64,000 bases of DNA, from NCBI RefSeq assembly GCF_021155775.2, contig NC_060236.1, positions 24,814,238-24,878,237 on the forward strand, read 5' to 3'. Shown here in pieces: positions 27,857-42,315 of the stretch. How positions within the stretch are numbered: position 1 is the stretch's first letter; the number at the start of each line of letters is the position of its first letter. Source of the stretch: Neodiprion pinetum. Taxonomy: Eukaryota > Arthropoda > Insecta > Hymenoptera > Diprionidae. The notes under the pieces were generated by a model that made no database searches, was not told where the DNA came from, and saw only the letters and a list, made by a program, of their open reading frames with translations. Made by a program: the position numbers and the translations under genes.

Positions 27857-29993
27857 TGTCATCGATTCACTCTGTATACATTACTGTTACAAAGGTGGTG
27901 TTAATTGTAACATTAAAAAGAATTTACAAACGTTTACGTAATTTTGGTGTTAGCGAACGATGTTCAATTTTATACACAACGGTGTAAACTTTCATTGGCA
28001 CCGTAAATTTTCTAACAGAGCAACGAAATAATTTTGCTAAAAATGAATCTACGTACTTTGTTACCCACACCAGGATTTTTATACAGAAATTGTTACGAAC
28101 CTGCGGAATGATTCCTTTTAGAAATATTTGGAAAACAATGCCGTGAGTCCGAAACATTTTCAAAATATGTTTTCAATATTCGGGAAAACCTTCCTTCGGA
28201 GTATTGAAAATAATCCTAAATTACTATAAATTGCTTTGAATTCTTCGAATGTAAATGACTGGAAATTGTTTAATTTGCATACTGAATTTTTTTCAAATAT
28301 TTCTGCAAGCATTGCGATTGATATTTATGTGAACGAAACTGTTTGAAATTATTCATTCGTTATTGTACTGAACGCATAAAAATTACCTATCTCAATTCAC
28401 GTTATTATGACCGGTGAATGTACTGAAGTGACGATTCAATAAATTAAAGTTTGGATTGTTAACTTCTTAGTTGTCAATACGCAATCAGAAACAATTAGTT
28501 TCATCATATCGTAAATATTGCATTTTTCTTTGGAATAAGTAGTTGAAAATGAATTTCTTACCAATTTCTTTGTTTTCTGTATAGTAAAGTGAAGCTTACA
28601 ACTGAAATAAAACCGAACTACTTGAAGCAATATTAGAAATAAAAAATGGTCTAATTAGTCAACTGAAAAACGACGATTGTTCAATTTTATGTAATTATCA
28701 ATTAGCCGTTCCTCAGTTCATTTCAAAGAGCAGCTTGTATCAGGCTAACTTTTCAAATCTGATGGACCAATCAATGTGTTTCACTCTTAATGTTGAAATA
28801 TTCTAAATTTAAGCTAATTAAAAAAAAAAAAATGTTTCATACGAAATTTAAAATTTTAGAAAATTTAGTAACCTCGGACAACGTATATCTCCTCGTTTTC
28901 TCGTACCTAAAATTTATTTATCCAAGATTCTTAACGCCCCAAGGTACCAGATTTTTTTCATTTCGTTTCTCCCCGACCAGCTTGGTGTCCAAAAAATGTG
29001 AGGGCTGTAGCGGACGTGAATGAATATTTACACAGCTCACGCTGTGAGGATTAAATTTTTAAAGTCTTTTGAAAATGACAACTCTGTTGTACTAACTCAC
29101 TTACTTCATTTCTTTCTTCCAGCATAGAATTCAACTCTGTAACTAAAACAAAGCTACTACACTTTTCAAATACGAGTGAGCCGATCCCTTTAACAATCAC
29201 ATACCAAATTTGAAATTAATATTTCAGTATAGATAAGCCCGAGACTAAAATAAAACATTGACATAAATGCTGGTTAATTCGACGTGGATAAGAAAAATAT
29301 TCTCTCTATTTTAAAACATTCTCTGGAAAATCGAGTTTCTCGTACATGTTTATCAAGTTAGAGAGTAAAAGAAGGAAAAATGTGATACTGCGAAGTAGGG
29401 GCCGAATATCATGGCACAAGAACAAAAGGGGCGATAACTGTGCGGAACAAGGATTAAACGAGCGTGTAGAATTCACGGCTTTAATAGGAGTCATGTGATT
29501 AGGTGTGAATGAGACTTTATCCCTCGGAGCGCTGCGGAAGTTAGGGTAATTACGTTGTAATTATCGCCGCAGGGACGCAGCTCTATATAGTGACGAATTT
29601 TACACAAGTCAACTTATAGCAGTCGTGAAGAAAATTTGGCACAATCAATAGACAGATTATTTTACAGAGAAAAAAAATATAAAAAAAAAAAAAAGGTTAG
29701 CGAAAAATTTGAGTATATTGTCGAGGGAAATTTATAGTTATTTAGGGAAATTCTTCTGATTTCGATCGCAAATTTTTTTCCACATAATACAATTTGAATT
29801 TGAATAAAGTGATCGTTTCAGCTACGAAGAAACAGAAAAATTCGTGCAAGTGGTTAAACATTTCTTTCCCTACGTTGAGTTCAAAAACAGTGAAATCGAA
29901 GTTGAAAAATTACTTTTACAATCAAATACGAGCCGTTCGGTACATTTTTTAACTTCCGCATGGCGTCCCCAGTTACGCCAGATTATCCCGACA
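27857..29993. other. Non-coding stretch
   Basis: AT-rich, with no exon, RNA gene or repeat that I can support. Confidence 0.5.
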
Positions 29994-30058
29994 GGTGACT
30001 TGATCAGCGAATCAAGTCACCAGCTGACCGAATCAAGTTGGCCACGCGGCCAACTTGA
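29994..30058. repeat. Two adjacent perfect hairpins
   Basis: Stem 1 is GGTGACTTGAT (29994-30004) pairing with 30011-30021 across a 6-base loop. Stem 2 is TCAAGTTGGCC (30033-30043) pairing with 30048-30058 across a 4-base loop. Both have 11 perfect pairs and lie 11 bases apart in a locally GC-richer stretch. Confidence 0.85.
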
Positions 30059-33000
30059 CGCCAGTTAAATCCCTAGAGCCACGAGCTGTTGTATCCGGTC
30101 TTTGCACGGCGTTTAGAAGCACTCGAAGAGAGTGTGCGCGATGTTTCATTGGCCTCTTCGGTCTAGCCGAAGCTGGAATTGGGTAAACATCATCTGTTGA
30201 GCATCGAACGTGGATTTCATGCTGAACCTGCAACGCGTTGATTTAATTGACTGCCTCGATGATTGATTATATTCGAAGAAGATAGCGTATGCGCAATTAA
30301 CTTATCGAATAAATGATACTTTGAAATAATTCACGGTGTCGACCAAAATCTGGAAGCAAAACCATTTGTCTGTAGAAGCATTCAAGCTCTTGTAAATTAT
30401 TAGCGAAAGTGAACAGCGTTTGTATAATAAAGCGAAGAATATGCATGACTTTTTATAAGAAGACAAATTTTTTCCAAAATTAAATCATGTTTTTTTGGAG
30501 TTGGTCAAGCATATGAAACAGTAAATTATCCACAGACTCGGCTCCCCTTTGTATTATGACAGATTTTTCATAACTGCGAATTTTCCAGGTGAACACACCT
30601 AATTGTAAGTTGGTTTTAAACAAGTATTGTTATCGCATAAATTTTAAATTATACATATTTGACGATTTCCCCAAACATCGTGTCCTGACTTTTCCATATT
30701 TTCTTACATCAATCACCTAAATTGAAAAAAATGTCTGTCAATCGTGGGCATTGATGATAAAGAAGTTTATAAGATGTAAGAAATTGAATTCAATGGCTCG
30801 GAAGCGCTAAATTCACCGCTCTTAATAAATTTCAGCATCAAAGTCGTTAGTTCTGAATAGCCGAATAATTTTTCGTGATTTTCAGAAAAAATCACCGTTT
30901 CTGTGTACTTGTGTGCGTGCTTGAAAACCGTCGAATAAGATGTGCACAAATCAAGGAGCATATTATACAAGTATATCGATCAAGCGGTTGGCATTTAGTC
31001 CCACCCCCTCGATTTCGCGGTCTTTCAAACTTTCCTCAGCTAAGCCTCGACGATTCTCGAGGTATTGTATAACAAGCTCCGCGGAAGTCGAAAAGAGGGA
31101 AAACGACGGGGAACGGAAATTTAAGCAACGATGGAAGTAAAGTTAATCCCTGTGAGAGTCTAGACTATTGTTGCCGCTGTTTCCCTGCTAATGTTAACGG
31201 AAACTTGGCCGTCAGAGAATAACTCGACATTATGAAAAATTAGGAAGAAATTGTTTTCAGAAATTGAAAAACAAGTTCACAATAAAAAACAGTCACTTTT
31301 CAATGGTATCTGACTGCTATTTTTCACTAAAATATTTATAGCTATCGTTATTTTTGTGCAAAATGTATGGATGTAAAAAATTTATTGCAGACGTACTTCA
31401 GCCGTCAACCCACTTCAATTTTTATCACAAGTTTCGTCCGATGCGGTGAGTCATTATAAAGTGAGCAAAATTTTTATCGCTAGATACCCTAAACATCCGA
31501 CAGCGATAAGCTAATCAGCTTAACGGCATTCAATTAAGCTTTGCACATATTAGGACAGCAGTTCGGATCTACGTCGTATACGCTGCTCGATTATAGGGCA
31601 CCTCTTCATATTCGCATATGGTTTTATGTTATGTTCTAAACAATATTTAGCACTGAATACCGGTCGGAAATAATCAAGACGAAAATATCATCTTAATAAC
31701 AAAGTTCTCTCGACTTTTATGTCAATGAGAGTATAAACGTGTAGAAAAACGGTATAAATTTGTGGAAAAATTCGAGATGTGTTGAAAATTTTTAACCGCA
31801 CGTCCAGATCTTCGAAAATTATCATGTTTTTTGAAGGATTGATGAAAAGCGAAAGTTTTCAACCTTTCTCGAATTATTCACAAATTTATAGCGTTTTTAT
31901 ATACAGTTCACTCATTGACAGAAGGGTTAGGACTGAAATTCATTAAGATCAGCTGCCCAACAGACATTTTGCAAGCTTGTAAGTTTTCATATCCATAATT
32001 TCCAAACCAACCCCAAGACTTTTCTGTCTAATCTGAGCGACCGTTGAAATCATCTTTAGAATACACAGTTTCTACGAATCTGTGCAAAAAAAAACTTATT
32101 AAATCTATTTACGATAATTTTTTGCCAAAGCAACTTCAGATATCATCGACTCTAAAGACGTACCTCATAAAACATAAAGTGCATCGTTAATTTATTCATC
32201 TACTTATTCATGTTTAAATACGATCCCAAGCAAAGCTAACAAGAAGAGTATTCAACGAAAGAATTACGAAATAATTCAGACATGAGAATCTAAACTAAAA
32301 TAAGGACTGTAATCCAGTTTCATCGGGTTCAAACATTGCTCCCCAGATAAATTCTGAACCTCGGAAAAAAAAAAAAAAAACCAACATATTTGTACGAAAA
32401 GAGGACAATTATCGATAACTTTTGCGGCGTAATATGACTAACCGAGTATCCTACCTTTATTCTAAACGGGGCGGCCGTTCTGCGGAGGAAGAATTTTAAA
32501 ATATATTCCAAGAAGCGGTGGGATAAGAAGAAAAGTTGAAAGTCGGCGGGAGGAAAGGGAGATAAACCGAAGCGAAGTAAATGGGACCACCAGCCGACAA
32601 TAAAGCCGGGGACTGGAAGGACTACAAGCCTGGTAATGGGCAGGGTCGGAGGTCGCCGGCCCGGCTCAACGAGTCAATTCGTATAATCTAACTGGAACAT
32701 TCGAGAATAGGGGGTGCATAAAAAGAAACAATGTAATTCCACACGCGGCTGACCAACTTCCTAATTGAGTTCCAGGCCTGCTCTATGCGCGCGTAGCCAA
32801 CGGATAACTTATCACACTGCACTTTATTGGCTACCGTGCAGTGTAAATTGCGTACATAGACTCGGAGTTCATTACCGGGCGTCGTGGTGAAATCCTATTC
32901 AAGTTGGAAATTAGAAAAGAGGTTACTCTTTCACCGTTGGGATATTCCGTCAGTCATTCAATTGTGGTTGTATTGTTTTAATGAAATGAAGGTGTTTTTT

Positions 33001-36000
33001 TTTTTTTTTTTAACCTCTCGTTTCTCTGTTTTCAGAGAGTAGTGGAAGTTGTTGTAATCAACCCGAAAATGAAGAGTTGAATTTTTACTAAATTTACGAT
33101 TCTTACAAAGGGTGAAATCACACGTTGTGATCTAGTAGTTGTCACAGATAAAAGATGTATCACAGCTTTCGTGTGTTAAAAATTGAGTAAGGCTGCTGCG
33201 TCATTCAATATTATTGTAAAAACAACTAAAAATATGTACTGCCACGAAGAGATGAATTAAAATTTATATTTTTAACACGAAATATCGTAAAAATGTGCAA
33301 AGTTTCAGTATACTACCAGTCAATATGGAAATTTTTGTTACAAAGTATCGCTATCTCTTTTAATCTTCGTTCACTTTGATGTTACTTACAAAATGTAACA
33401 ATTATTTCTAAGGCTTGGACCGAGGAAAGTTTTCTACAATTTTTCACAGACTTTTCACATCATTTTACCCTTAGTTATGATTCATACGTCACGCAGTCAT
33501 AATCGATAATAATCATAGAAGCTAACCAACAAGAAATTTTCGAATTTAAACACGTTAAATAACATATCAAATATAGTGTAATCAACAGAATTAGAACTCG
33601 TCTGTGTATCGATGCCGAGTAAAATCGTCAGGAACAAAAGTCTACGATCATCTGACGAGAATTTCCGCATCTTTTATCGCTATAATCTACTTTTTCTTTA
33701 CTCGCACCGCATTCGTTGGAAACACGGCGTTAGTAACAAAGTTAAAGTCATCAGGAAATTGGAAGCGAATAATTACATGTATACATACACATTATACGTA
33801 GACCAAACTTTTCATCGGAGTTTAATTCAGTTACTTTTCAAACAACTCAGGTTCTACTTCTGCTCCGACACTTCCTACCACCGCTGAACCGGAATGGAAA
33901 CTGAGGTCGAACCACATTTGCACGTTTTAGAAATTTGGAAAGTTATCGCTTTGATTTTTTTTTTTTTTTATCAGGTATAACTCATCGAATGAGATGTTTT
34001 CAAAATAATCTTAACGCCGTAAAGATTGGGAGGAATTTTTTTTCCAGATATTTTAAAAACTGTCCACTTCCTCTACGTTCCGCAAATCCTATTTATTTCC
34101 AGCAACTTCATATTCATTTCAACACTATAACTCCAACAGCGCCATAATATCTTTTTATGACCGTTCTTCGGCTTGGCTTCAAGCCAAGTCAAACGATGTA
34201 CGTTGAGACGTAGCTTGAACAGCGGCCAACTGGCTCAAAAGTGCATCAGACCAATTCTATTGGAATCGTATTGAGAATTATTGGTATGCATTATGCTTCT
34301 TAACGTCCCACTAGACATATTTTTTTTTAACTGAAAATTCATCTTGCGTCGGGTAAACGTATTCTTTTTACTTTGAAATACTCTGACAATCGGCTGAAAT
34401 TGAAATGAAATAAATATTGAAATTACCGAGAAACGTTACATCGTACGTGAGAAATAGAAGCGGTTTTGGTTTGTTGAAAGATTGACGAAAGGTTTTACAT
34501 AATATAACTGTATACTTCATACACGACTACAGAGTGAGATTTATTAATCACGTAGTCATTAATAACATTTTACAATGACGTGGCATGCAAGCAGTTAAGC
34601 ATTCAGTCCTAAGGCAGCATCTCACAGTTGAGTTTTCAAATTGAAACGAATGAATGCGCGAGGCCGTAAAGATACAAAGGAGCAGCTGTACACCTTAACA
34701 AATATAAACCTCCCTTATGACGTTGGGCTACAGATAACGGCGGATGCCACAATTTGAATAATTTAATTGAATCCGGTGCTGCCTCATATTTCAACATTTG
34801 AATTTTGCAAGAAAATGTAATTTTATGCAACGAACTCTTTTCACAATTATTGCGTACTTACTCGGATAGAAATCGTAAAATTCTATAATTTTAAATCATT
34901 TCGACACATTGAATTAAAAAAAAAAAAATCGTGCCATCTGGTGAAATTGTTTATTTGCAGGCTTTCGAAGAAACGTTGATTCAAATATTACTCACTTGAC
35001 TATTTTTTTCCCCTTTTTCTGTACAAGTTTGCATTTTTTCCATTCCGAAGGAATTGAATACATCGTTAAACTTAATGAGCTAAATTACGTTCCAATTTTG
35101 CCGTGGTGTAAAATATAATGGATACGAACCAAGTGTAATTAAAAGCTGATCATATTATCATTGAACAATGTGTGGAGTGACAGTTTTGCAATTTTCCAAA
35201 AAGGCTGTTGCGAGCTAAGTTTCGATGATTTTATCAAATCGCTGTTGAAAATGGGAATAAATAGTATCCGCGAAATCAGAAAAAGATCAACTTCCATTTT
35301 CCTTCATTGGTTTTTTTTTCAATTCATTTTTGTTTTTTGTTTTTTGTTTTTTTGCATTTTTTCTTGTCTTCTCCTTGTCCCAAAGGCATCACGGTTTTTC
35401 TTCACGAGGCGTCTGACGTAACCACATAAGCTTAGCGGCAGAGTTCCCTGGGAAATTAAATAAGAAAGAGAGCTTCGAAGGCAGGGGAGGTTGAAGGGAG
35501 AAAAGAAAAGGGCTATTTTAGCATCGGCAGCTGCGGTTACACAGTGGAAAAGGGTATAAGCTAGCCGTACTTTCTTCTGTCTGCGATCTGATTAAACCGC
35601 GTGCTAAAGCCGCGTTTCGGAGGTTCGCCAATCGCCTGTATCTCCGTGTAGAAAGGAAGGGCTAAGTGCCGGTAAAAGTTTCCACCCCCGGACAACGGCG
35701 GTGAAGTAGATGCAGCCGATAGGAGAAAGCTCGATGGAAAAAAATTTCGGTATCCATTTGGCACAAGGCTCCGTACATTCATTCGAACCCAGTACGCACA
35801 TTTTCATTTATTCGGATCTCCGTTTTACTTAGGGATAATCCAGACGCTCGTGTCTCAGGTCCACTTCACTAAAAGTAATTCAATTTTCATTCAGCAGTCT
35901 CGAAGTCTGAAATGATTGGGAATCACGTGAAATATTTTAAAAAATTTCTCACCGCATTGTGACATTTTTGCAACTCTGTTATGGAAAGGTCACAGTTTAA

Positions 36001-36173
36001 CTCTTTCAGTCACAGTGGCAAGTATTCTTACCACCTATTTTGTATCCATTTTTTTTTTTTATTTATTTAGAGAACTTTTCAACATATCGTGAAAATTGAA
36101 GGAATAATTCATTTCCGACAAAGTTACCCCTTTACACGTGTACATGTTTCAGCCAAAATATCAGTTTTCGGGA
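30059..36173. other. Non-coding stretch
   Basis: A GC-richer block follows the hairpins (30060-30240). A 17-base near-palindrome CTTGGCTTcAAGCCAAG lies at 34172. GC-richer patches occur at 32510-32900 and 35400-35780, without supported coding. Confidence 0.5.
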
Positions 36174-36523
36174 ACACTGATTACGAATCTGAAAGCGGAT
36201 TTTAGAAAATTCAAGATAACGGATACAATATGTCGATCGAAAAATTCAAATTTGATGGAATCCAAAGAAAAAGCTCTGTCCAGGGTTTTTGGGGTCACCG
36301 ATTACGAATCTGATTCGATCAAATTTGAAATATTCAACCACCATATTGTACTCGCCACGTTGAATTTTTGAAATCTACTCTCAGATTTGTAATCAGTGAC
36401 CCCGAAAACCACTACAGAGTCTTGTGACCAGATTTGATTGCATTTGAAATTTTCGTCCACCATATTGGATTCGCCATCTTGAATTTTTCTTAAACTAATC
36501 ACAGATTCGTAATCCACGACGCC
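36174..36523. repeat. Cluster of direct and inverted repeats
   Basis: GATTACGAATCTGA occurs at about 36178 and 36299 and in inverse form at about 36381 and 36502. CCACCATATTG followed by CGCCA and TTGAATTTTT occurs as direct copies at about 36338 and 36458, 120 bases apart. GGGGTCACCGATTACGAATC (from about 36291) is the near inverse of the segment ending at about 36403. No coding frame fits. Confidence 0.75.
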
Positions 36524-39500
36524 TATTACCACAGAATACTATCTTGTTATAAAAGTTTGCTCAGCACAGTAACGTGTGATTCAAAAGGTTAAGATGAAAA
36601 CATCAGTAAAAAGTAATTAGTCGTGACATTTCACTCTTTCTTCATTCGCTGTAATATTTTCAATTCAGTGCTACTACCACCGAGAAACGAAACTGACATT
36701 TTCCAGGTACTCGAAAAGATTCTGAGCAGACGTTTACCGGTTGTAATCTCTCCCTCAAGTTGACCCTCGCTTTAACCGCCCTGAGCGGGAAACCTCCTTT
36801 AGGGATGTCCGCAAACTAAAGTGAGTACTTAGCGCTGTCCTTTTTTCAAATGTCTCCCACGTCCGGACGATTTTACTCTTCGGCTATTTGTGTTGCAGTC
36901 GAATCATTGCTGTAGCCGTGGAAAGTAGAAACATTTCGAAGACTATATCGGACCGATCAAAACGAGAATGGAAAACGCAAAGCAGATCTATTTTGGTGTA
37001 ACTACATTTCCACGTACTCGGCAACATTACTCGAAATATCACAACCGACATTTGTTGATCTATTTCAAAGAAGTTTCCTGAAAGTTCCAAAAGTAATTCT
37101 TGATCGCAAAGTATCCCGATATTACTCCAAGATAATGGTCGTTGTAAGCATATATGCTAAAGTATTTTCAAGTCGATGGTATGATATTCTGGATCGTTTA
37201 ACTTCCTGTTTTGCCAATTTTGCAGGTGATAGTTAGTTCATTCCATTATAAACGTCTCACACTGCAGGAAAAAGTGCTTCTCGTATTGCAACACACTTTT
37301 CACAAGAGCCTGACTGCATTGACTACGAATAACGATTTTTATCTATCCAGAAATTTTCGGCTCAAGTAGTTTTTACTCGTGAAAACTAAATTATTTCTCA
37401 GTTTCACGGTCGAATGAAAAGGAGAATTGAAAAAAATTGGTAAGAGCTGGAAACCAAAGGTTTTCAAAAGGCATTCCACCATTCACGCTTCCACATTTTC
37501 TTCGTCCGTTTCATCGTCCATTCACTTAAGAATCCAGTTGCCACAAAAAAAGTCTTCGTTATTTCTACCCGATTCGAATTTCAATTTTTTAACAACAGTT
37601 TACTGAAGTCCCGCGTCCCGATCCGAGTAACATCTATGTAGTTTTCACAGAAAAAGTGCTTAAAGTTTTCGAACCATTTCAACGAGGTGTAAACCGAATC
37701 TCTGACATTTACTAGTCCCGGAGCCATAAACGGATCCTTCTTCACGATCGTAAATCCTTGGTTCTACAAATCTTGCAACTCTTCGAACAAAAGTGCAGGT
37801 GTGTCTTTAAAGCAGCCCTTCCATCGCTCGAGACGTTTTTTTAACTTCTGTTTTACAAATTTCGCTGTAATAATTCCCATGCGCATTATTCAGATCTTGA
37901 AGTACAAGAAAATACAAAACAAAAGTCGTTACTGGCCACCGATGGTTCGTTCAGGAAGTCAGAGGTATACTTTCTGGGTTCAGTATTCGACAATTCATTT
38001 TCCATTCGCCAACGCGAGTCTAACGTCAATCAATGATCCTGCTACCTTCTATACTGTGAGACTTCCGGTATTTACTAGCGAGTCGTTACTGTTTTGCCCG
38101 ATATGATGAATGGAAGCCACTTCTGCTTTTCATGTTGCAGCTATGTACTATCACATCACGAGCAAATACCTTCCGAATTGTTGATCCCAGCGAAACGGCG
38201 AGCTGCTATTTTCCTCGGTATTTACACGGAGGCGACAACAAAAATTTTGCAGTGAGAAATATTATATATCAAATCAGTCTACACCCTTCATCTGGATTTG
38301 CAATTGCAGCTCTTCTTCCATCTATTTCATAGTTTTTCTTTTATCGTCGCATGTATATGCCTGTCTCTGTTCAGCTTTTCGCACTTCTCGCTAGGATAGA
38401 AAGACGATCTCATTCTTGTTAATTTCCTGGGGGACCATCGCTCTTTGTTTCTTTTATTTTTGTATTTTTTTAGATCAACCGTGTCTTTTTCTGGACATTT
38501 CGTTCTAGGAGCAAAAACCACCCAATACCTGAAACCGAGATTGAATATCCCAATCGGACCTCCAGAAACTCATCACACTCGTTTTTTACCTGTGAAACAA
38601 CTCTAGGAGTCAAGAATTCATCGGCAATTTACAAAAAGTTTTTCTTCTTGCTATGTTTCATTTTGTTTTCTTGTGGAACACAGAGAAAAACAAGTGATGG
38701 ATTGACATTGATGGTCAAGTCTGAAGACTATCCGCTCGGATGCCTTTCCAAATCGCACGTTGTCAGATAAAATCTTTCGGGTATTTTAATGTCTTTATTT
38801 TGTTAGCTGAGTAACTCAAAAGCCATTCGGACGACCAAATTCTAAAGTTTGTCCGCAAATGGTCGAAAGTGATTCTCAAATTTTCACTATCAGGGTAATT
38901 AGATTAACCTCCCCTAGTCTTTTGCATCTCCGTAAAAAGGTGTGCGGGAAGTTGACAAGTTTCTGTGCTAACAATTCGATTTATCTGCTTTGAGTTACAA
39001 ATGCAAATGCAAAAGAAATTTCCAATTTATAAACGTTGATATGATAGTCAGTCCAATCGAACAAGATAGTTTTCACTATTTAAAATATCACATACGCTAG
39101 TTGTAAGAAAAAGTGTAAGAACCACAAATTTCAAATTTCAAATGCAAGACCGCAATGTAAACGTTAAACGCAACGCGTTATTTTTTCGTGCAATTGTCCC
39201 AGACGTATAATCTTAAAAATCATACCTTGGAGAATTCGTAAATTCATCATCCAGTCTTGAGACTCGAAGTTTCGAAGATGATTGTCATATACTGCAGTTA
39301 TTCCTGAAGATATCTAGAATGATCACGACTATTCAAACGTCTGCCTATTATAACTAGAATCTCAATCATTTCTTCAGAACAGTGTCGAACGACATTCAGA
39401 AAGCTTTCAACCCCTCTAATTGAAATGTCGAGAATTTCAATCGTGTAACGCCAAAGATCAGAGTGCAAAAAATCGTTGCCAATTTTTATCGTCCCCTTCG

Positions 39501-40230
39501 AACATACCAACGTGAGTTTATTCGAATCGAGGTTTCCCCGTTTTTCACCTTCATGGTTTTCCCTCCGAGGACGCTGACAACTCGGGGTCCTCGCTCCGAC
39601 CCTCGGAGAGTTTAAACGTGTACAGGTGACCCGAATTTTCCCAACACGGGATCCCAGACTCCCTTTCTGCACGCGGACGTATTCATATCGAGGGTCGACT
39701 AGTCGACTCGGTGATCTATTGATCCCGAGATCTGAACGGACCGATTTTTCGAGGGCTTATCACGGCGGCCGGCTCTCCAGCTCCTTGCCTGATTAGCAGC
39801 TGCGAATGTATCGACATATCGGCGAACCGTTGCCTTTTGTGCCTGCGCGAATGCGTGTGTGGATAATCGTTGAACCTCGGAAGTCTGCAGAGCGATTGAT
39901 TGACGCCGGGCGTCGGCTGCGGCTCCGGACTTTCCATCCCCGCATCTATAGTGGTCAATATCAGTGCCTAGCACCCGAAACTTTCAACTCACCGAGTTCA
40001 CCCCAAAACTCTGCTAAACTCCGCGGACTCGCGTTGGTATATAACGTATACAATGCGGATGGGTGCCGAACTTTGCGGGCTAAATTATACCGCGGGAAAT
40101 TCTGCAGGTTTATTATGGCTAAAGCCTTGCCAGGAGCACCCGGAATGGTGAAAATCAGTTGGCCTCGCCCCTCACGGGACTACGTAATCAATCTTGCCCA
40201 CCATTTTCCTCTTTGATTCGTGGAAATTAT
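36524..40230. other. Non-coding stretch with a GC-rich island
   Basis: The island at 39500-40210 is open in several frames on both strands (136 codons + at 39806, 124 codons - at 39298). None shows a recognisable domain or clear splice borders. It may be a conserved regulatory block. Confidence 0.4.
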
Positions 40231-40661
40231 TGCACTGAAATAAATTTCATTTGTATGGTGACTAGAAAACTGCAGTGAGGTACAGGTATCGTTAACGAAG
40301 TTGTTCGAATATTGTTGGAATTACGAAAAACGGGGTACACCTAACCATTTTGCGCTATTGTCGATTCTTTTTTGGTAAATGCAACGCAAAATCAGTTTGT
40401 GAAGTTGACTATACTTTTTTAGTTAAACAAGACTTTAAGTCAATTTATCGTCGCACAAGCATTAAATTTTCGCAACAGTTACACGAAAATATAGTATCGG
40501 TGGTCGTAATGAGAAAGAATAGTAACGGATACTAGACTTTCTGGTAACAGCTACAAAACTACTTTTCACGTCCTATGTGGAACTATATTTTTCGATTCTG
40601 GTAAAAAGTGAAAATAGTTGAGGACTGAGCGGTAACCGGAACTAAAAGTTTCTCTCGGCGA
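40231..40661. mobile_element. Second copy of the TACACTGAGA element, diverged ends
   Basis: This copy follows the 9-kb copy along nearly its full length (for example GCAACGCAAAATCAGTTTGT, AGTTAAACAAGACTTTAA and AGAATAGTAACGGATACTAG). The outer TA and the last bases (TCTCGGCG) have mutated. It also holds an extra internal stretch around GCGCTATTGTCGAT that is shared with the 43.7-kb copy. Confidence 0.8.
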
Positions 40662-42315
40662 GTCATTTGCACAGTTTGAGCATTTTTGAGTTAGTGGCGA
40701 AGTAGACGATACTGTTCCTGAGAGGTCAAATCAAAATGGTAGAAGTATGTATACAAGTTAATTAAGGAAAAGTCGATTTAACCCTGAAATGATCAACTAC
40801 ATGGCATGAAATTTACTCAAGTTGGTAGATTAAAATTCGAAGACAACAAGATACCGTCACGATTTTGAAGTGAAGAACTTTTTCCAAGTGTTACCGTTAA
40901 CTTGATTCTTATTGCATCATTTATCGCATAATTTGATCCAGAAGTGAGAGAAATTAAATATTATTTCGAAAAGATTGGGAAAATCACGCGGTATAGAAAA
41001 CTTCTTTTAATTCTTAACGAGAACATGCATTCTGCTCAACCATATAGAATATCATCCTTATTTCCATTAGGCAGCTTTTCTACCATCCCGGCAAAGTTCG
41101 TTCGCAAAGTGTAATTCAAGGCCATTTTGAAAACCTCTTTATAACTCCACGTAATTTACACAAGATTCTTTAAAGGAGATTCTTCTGAATCTACACGTTT
41201 TTTCACGCCCATCCCTCGGACAGGAGAAAAAAAATGAATGAGCTTCACACGAAGGGTGGAAATTGCACGCATTTTCAGTACTCGTTCGCCATTGCCTGTC
41301 ACTACCTTAAAATCACAAGATTCCATTTGTCGAAGAAATCCTGTACTAATAGAACCTTGTAATTCTAAGCCGACGAGTAAATTCATCCGTAAGTACTTTG
41401 GTATTTGTTTGGGACTGTAAAAGGTCTTCTAGAAACCGTCTTCGCAACAGATTTCATCACATTTTAGGATAAAGCGTGCAACGGACGTGTAACTGGAACC
41501 TTGGCACCAGGATACCAAACTGGATATTGATTACTGCAATCGATGAAAAAAACAAAAGTACCCCGATTCGGAATTAATTAGAAATCAAGTAAATGCAGCC
41601 AACAGTCAGAAAGGAACAATTATATTGAGATAAGTAAAAACCTAATTGCCCCTCAAAAATACAACAATGCAAATCTGCTTTGCAAAATACTTAAAAATGT
41701 GGTAATGACGTTGCGGTAAGTTTTCCATGAAATTCGTGGTACCACAAAGGCATACGCGTATAAAATTATCACGAGACTCGACCATGACTTGTTGAAAGAG
41801 CCTTATTGGTCGAGTCCCGGTTTCCAACACGCCCGCAGAGACCGGCATTATCAGTACGGTGGAAGCCAGGTCCTAATTTTCAACCTCATAAAGTAGCCCG
41901 TGACCCAGATTAGACTTGCGTCGATGCTGAGCGCCCCGCCCCTGGAGGGGCTGATAATAGATGAAATGGCTGATGAAACAGCGGGAGGTGCAGACCCCGC
42001 AGGGTGCTCTGGAGTATCCGATATTGCCCGTGATCGTCGGGCATTAACGACTCGGTTCAGGACCTAGTAGGTTCATGAATTGCCCACATTGGGAGAGGCC
42101 GCCGTGTCGTGTGTCCCCGAGCTCACGGTGGAAATATCTGATGGATCGAGAAAAAGAACATACTTATTTTTTCAAAAAGAAACCATGTTACGGCATTTGC
42201 GGCAATTCACATGACACGAGCGGTTGAGGGGGGTAAGGTGGAGGGGGGAGATACGCTTATTTTATAGAAATTCCCCTAGCAATAATGTCTATAAAAGTAT
42301 GTAGCAATGAAAAGG

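Noticed and set aside
34172..34188. Near-palindrome CTTGGCTTcAAGCCAAG
   Set aside because: A one-base centre cannot form a stable hairpin loop, and there is no second copy or context.
39298..40216. Frames of 124 (minus) and 136 codons (plus)
   Set aside because: Competing frames in a GC-rich island, no family resemblance and no supported exon borders.
41790..41830. GGTCGAGTCCCGG as a possible tRNA box B
   Set aside because: No paired T-stem, no box A at the right distance and no acceptor stem.
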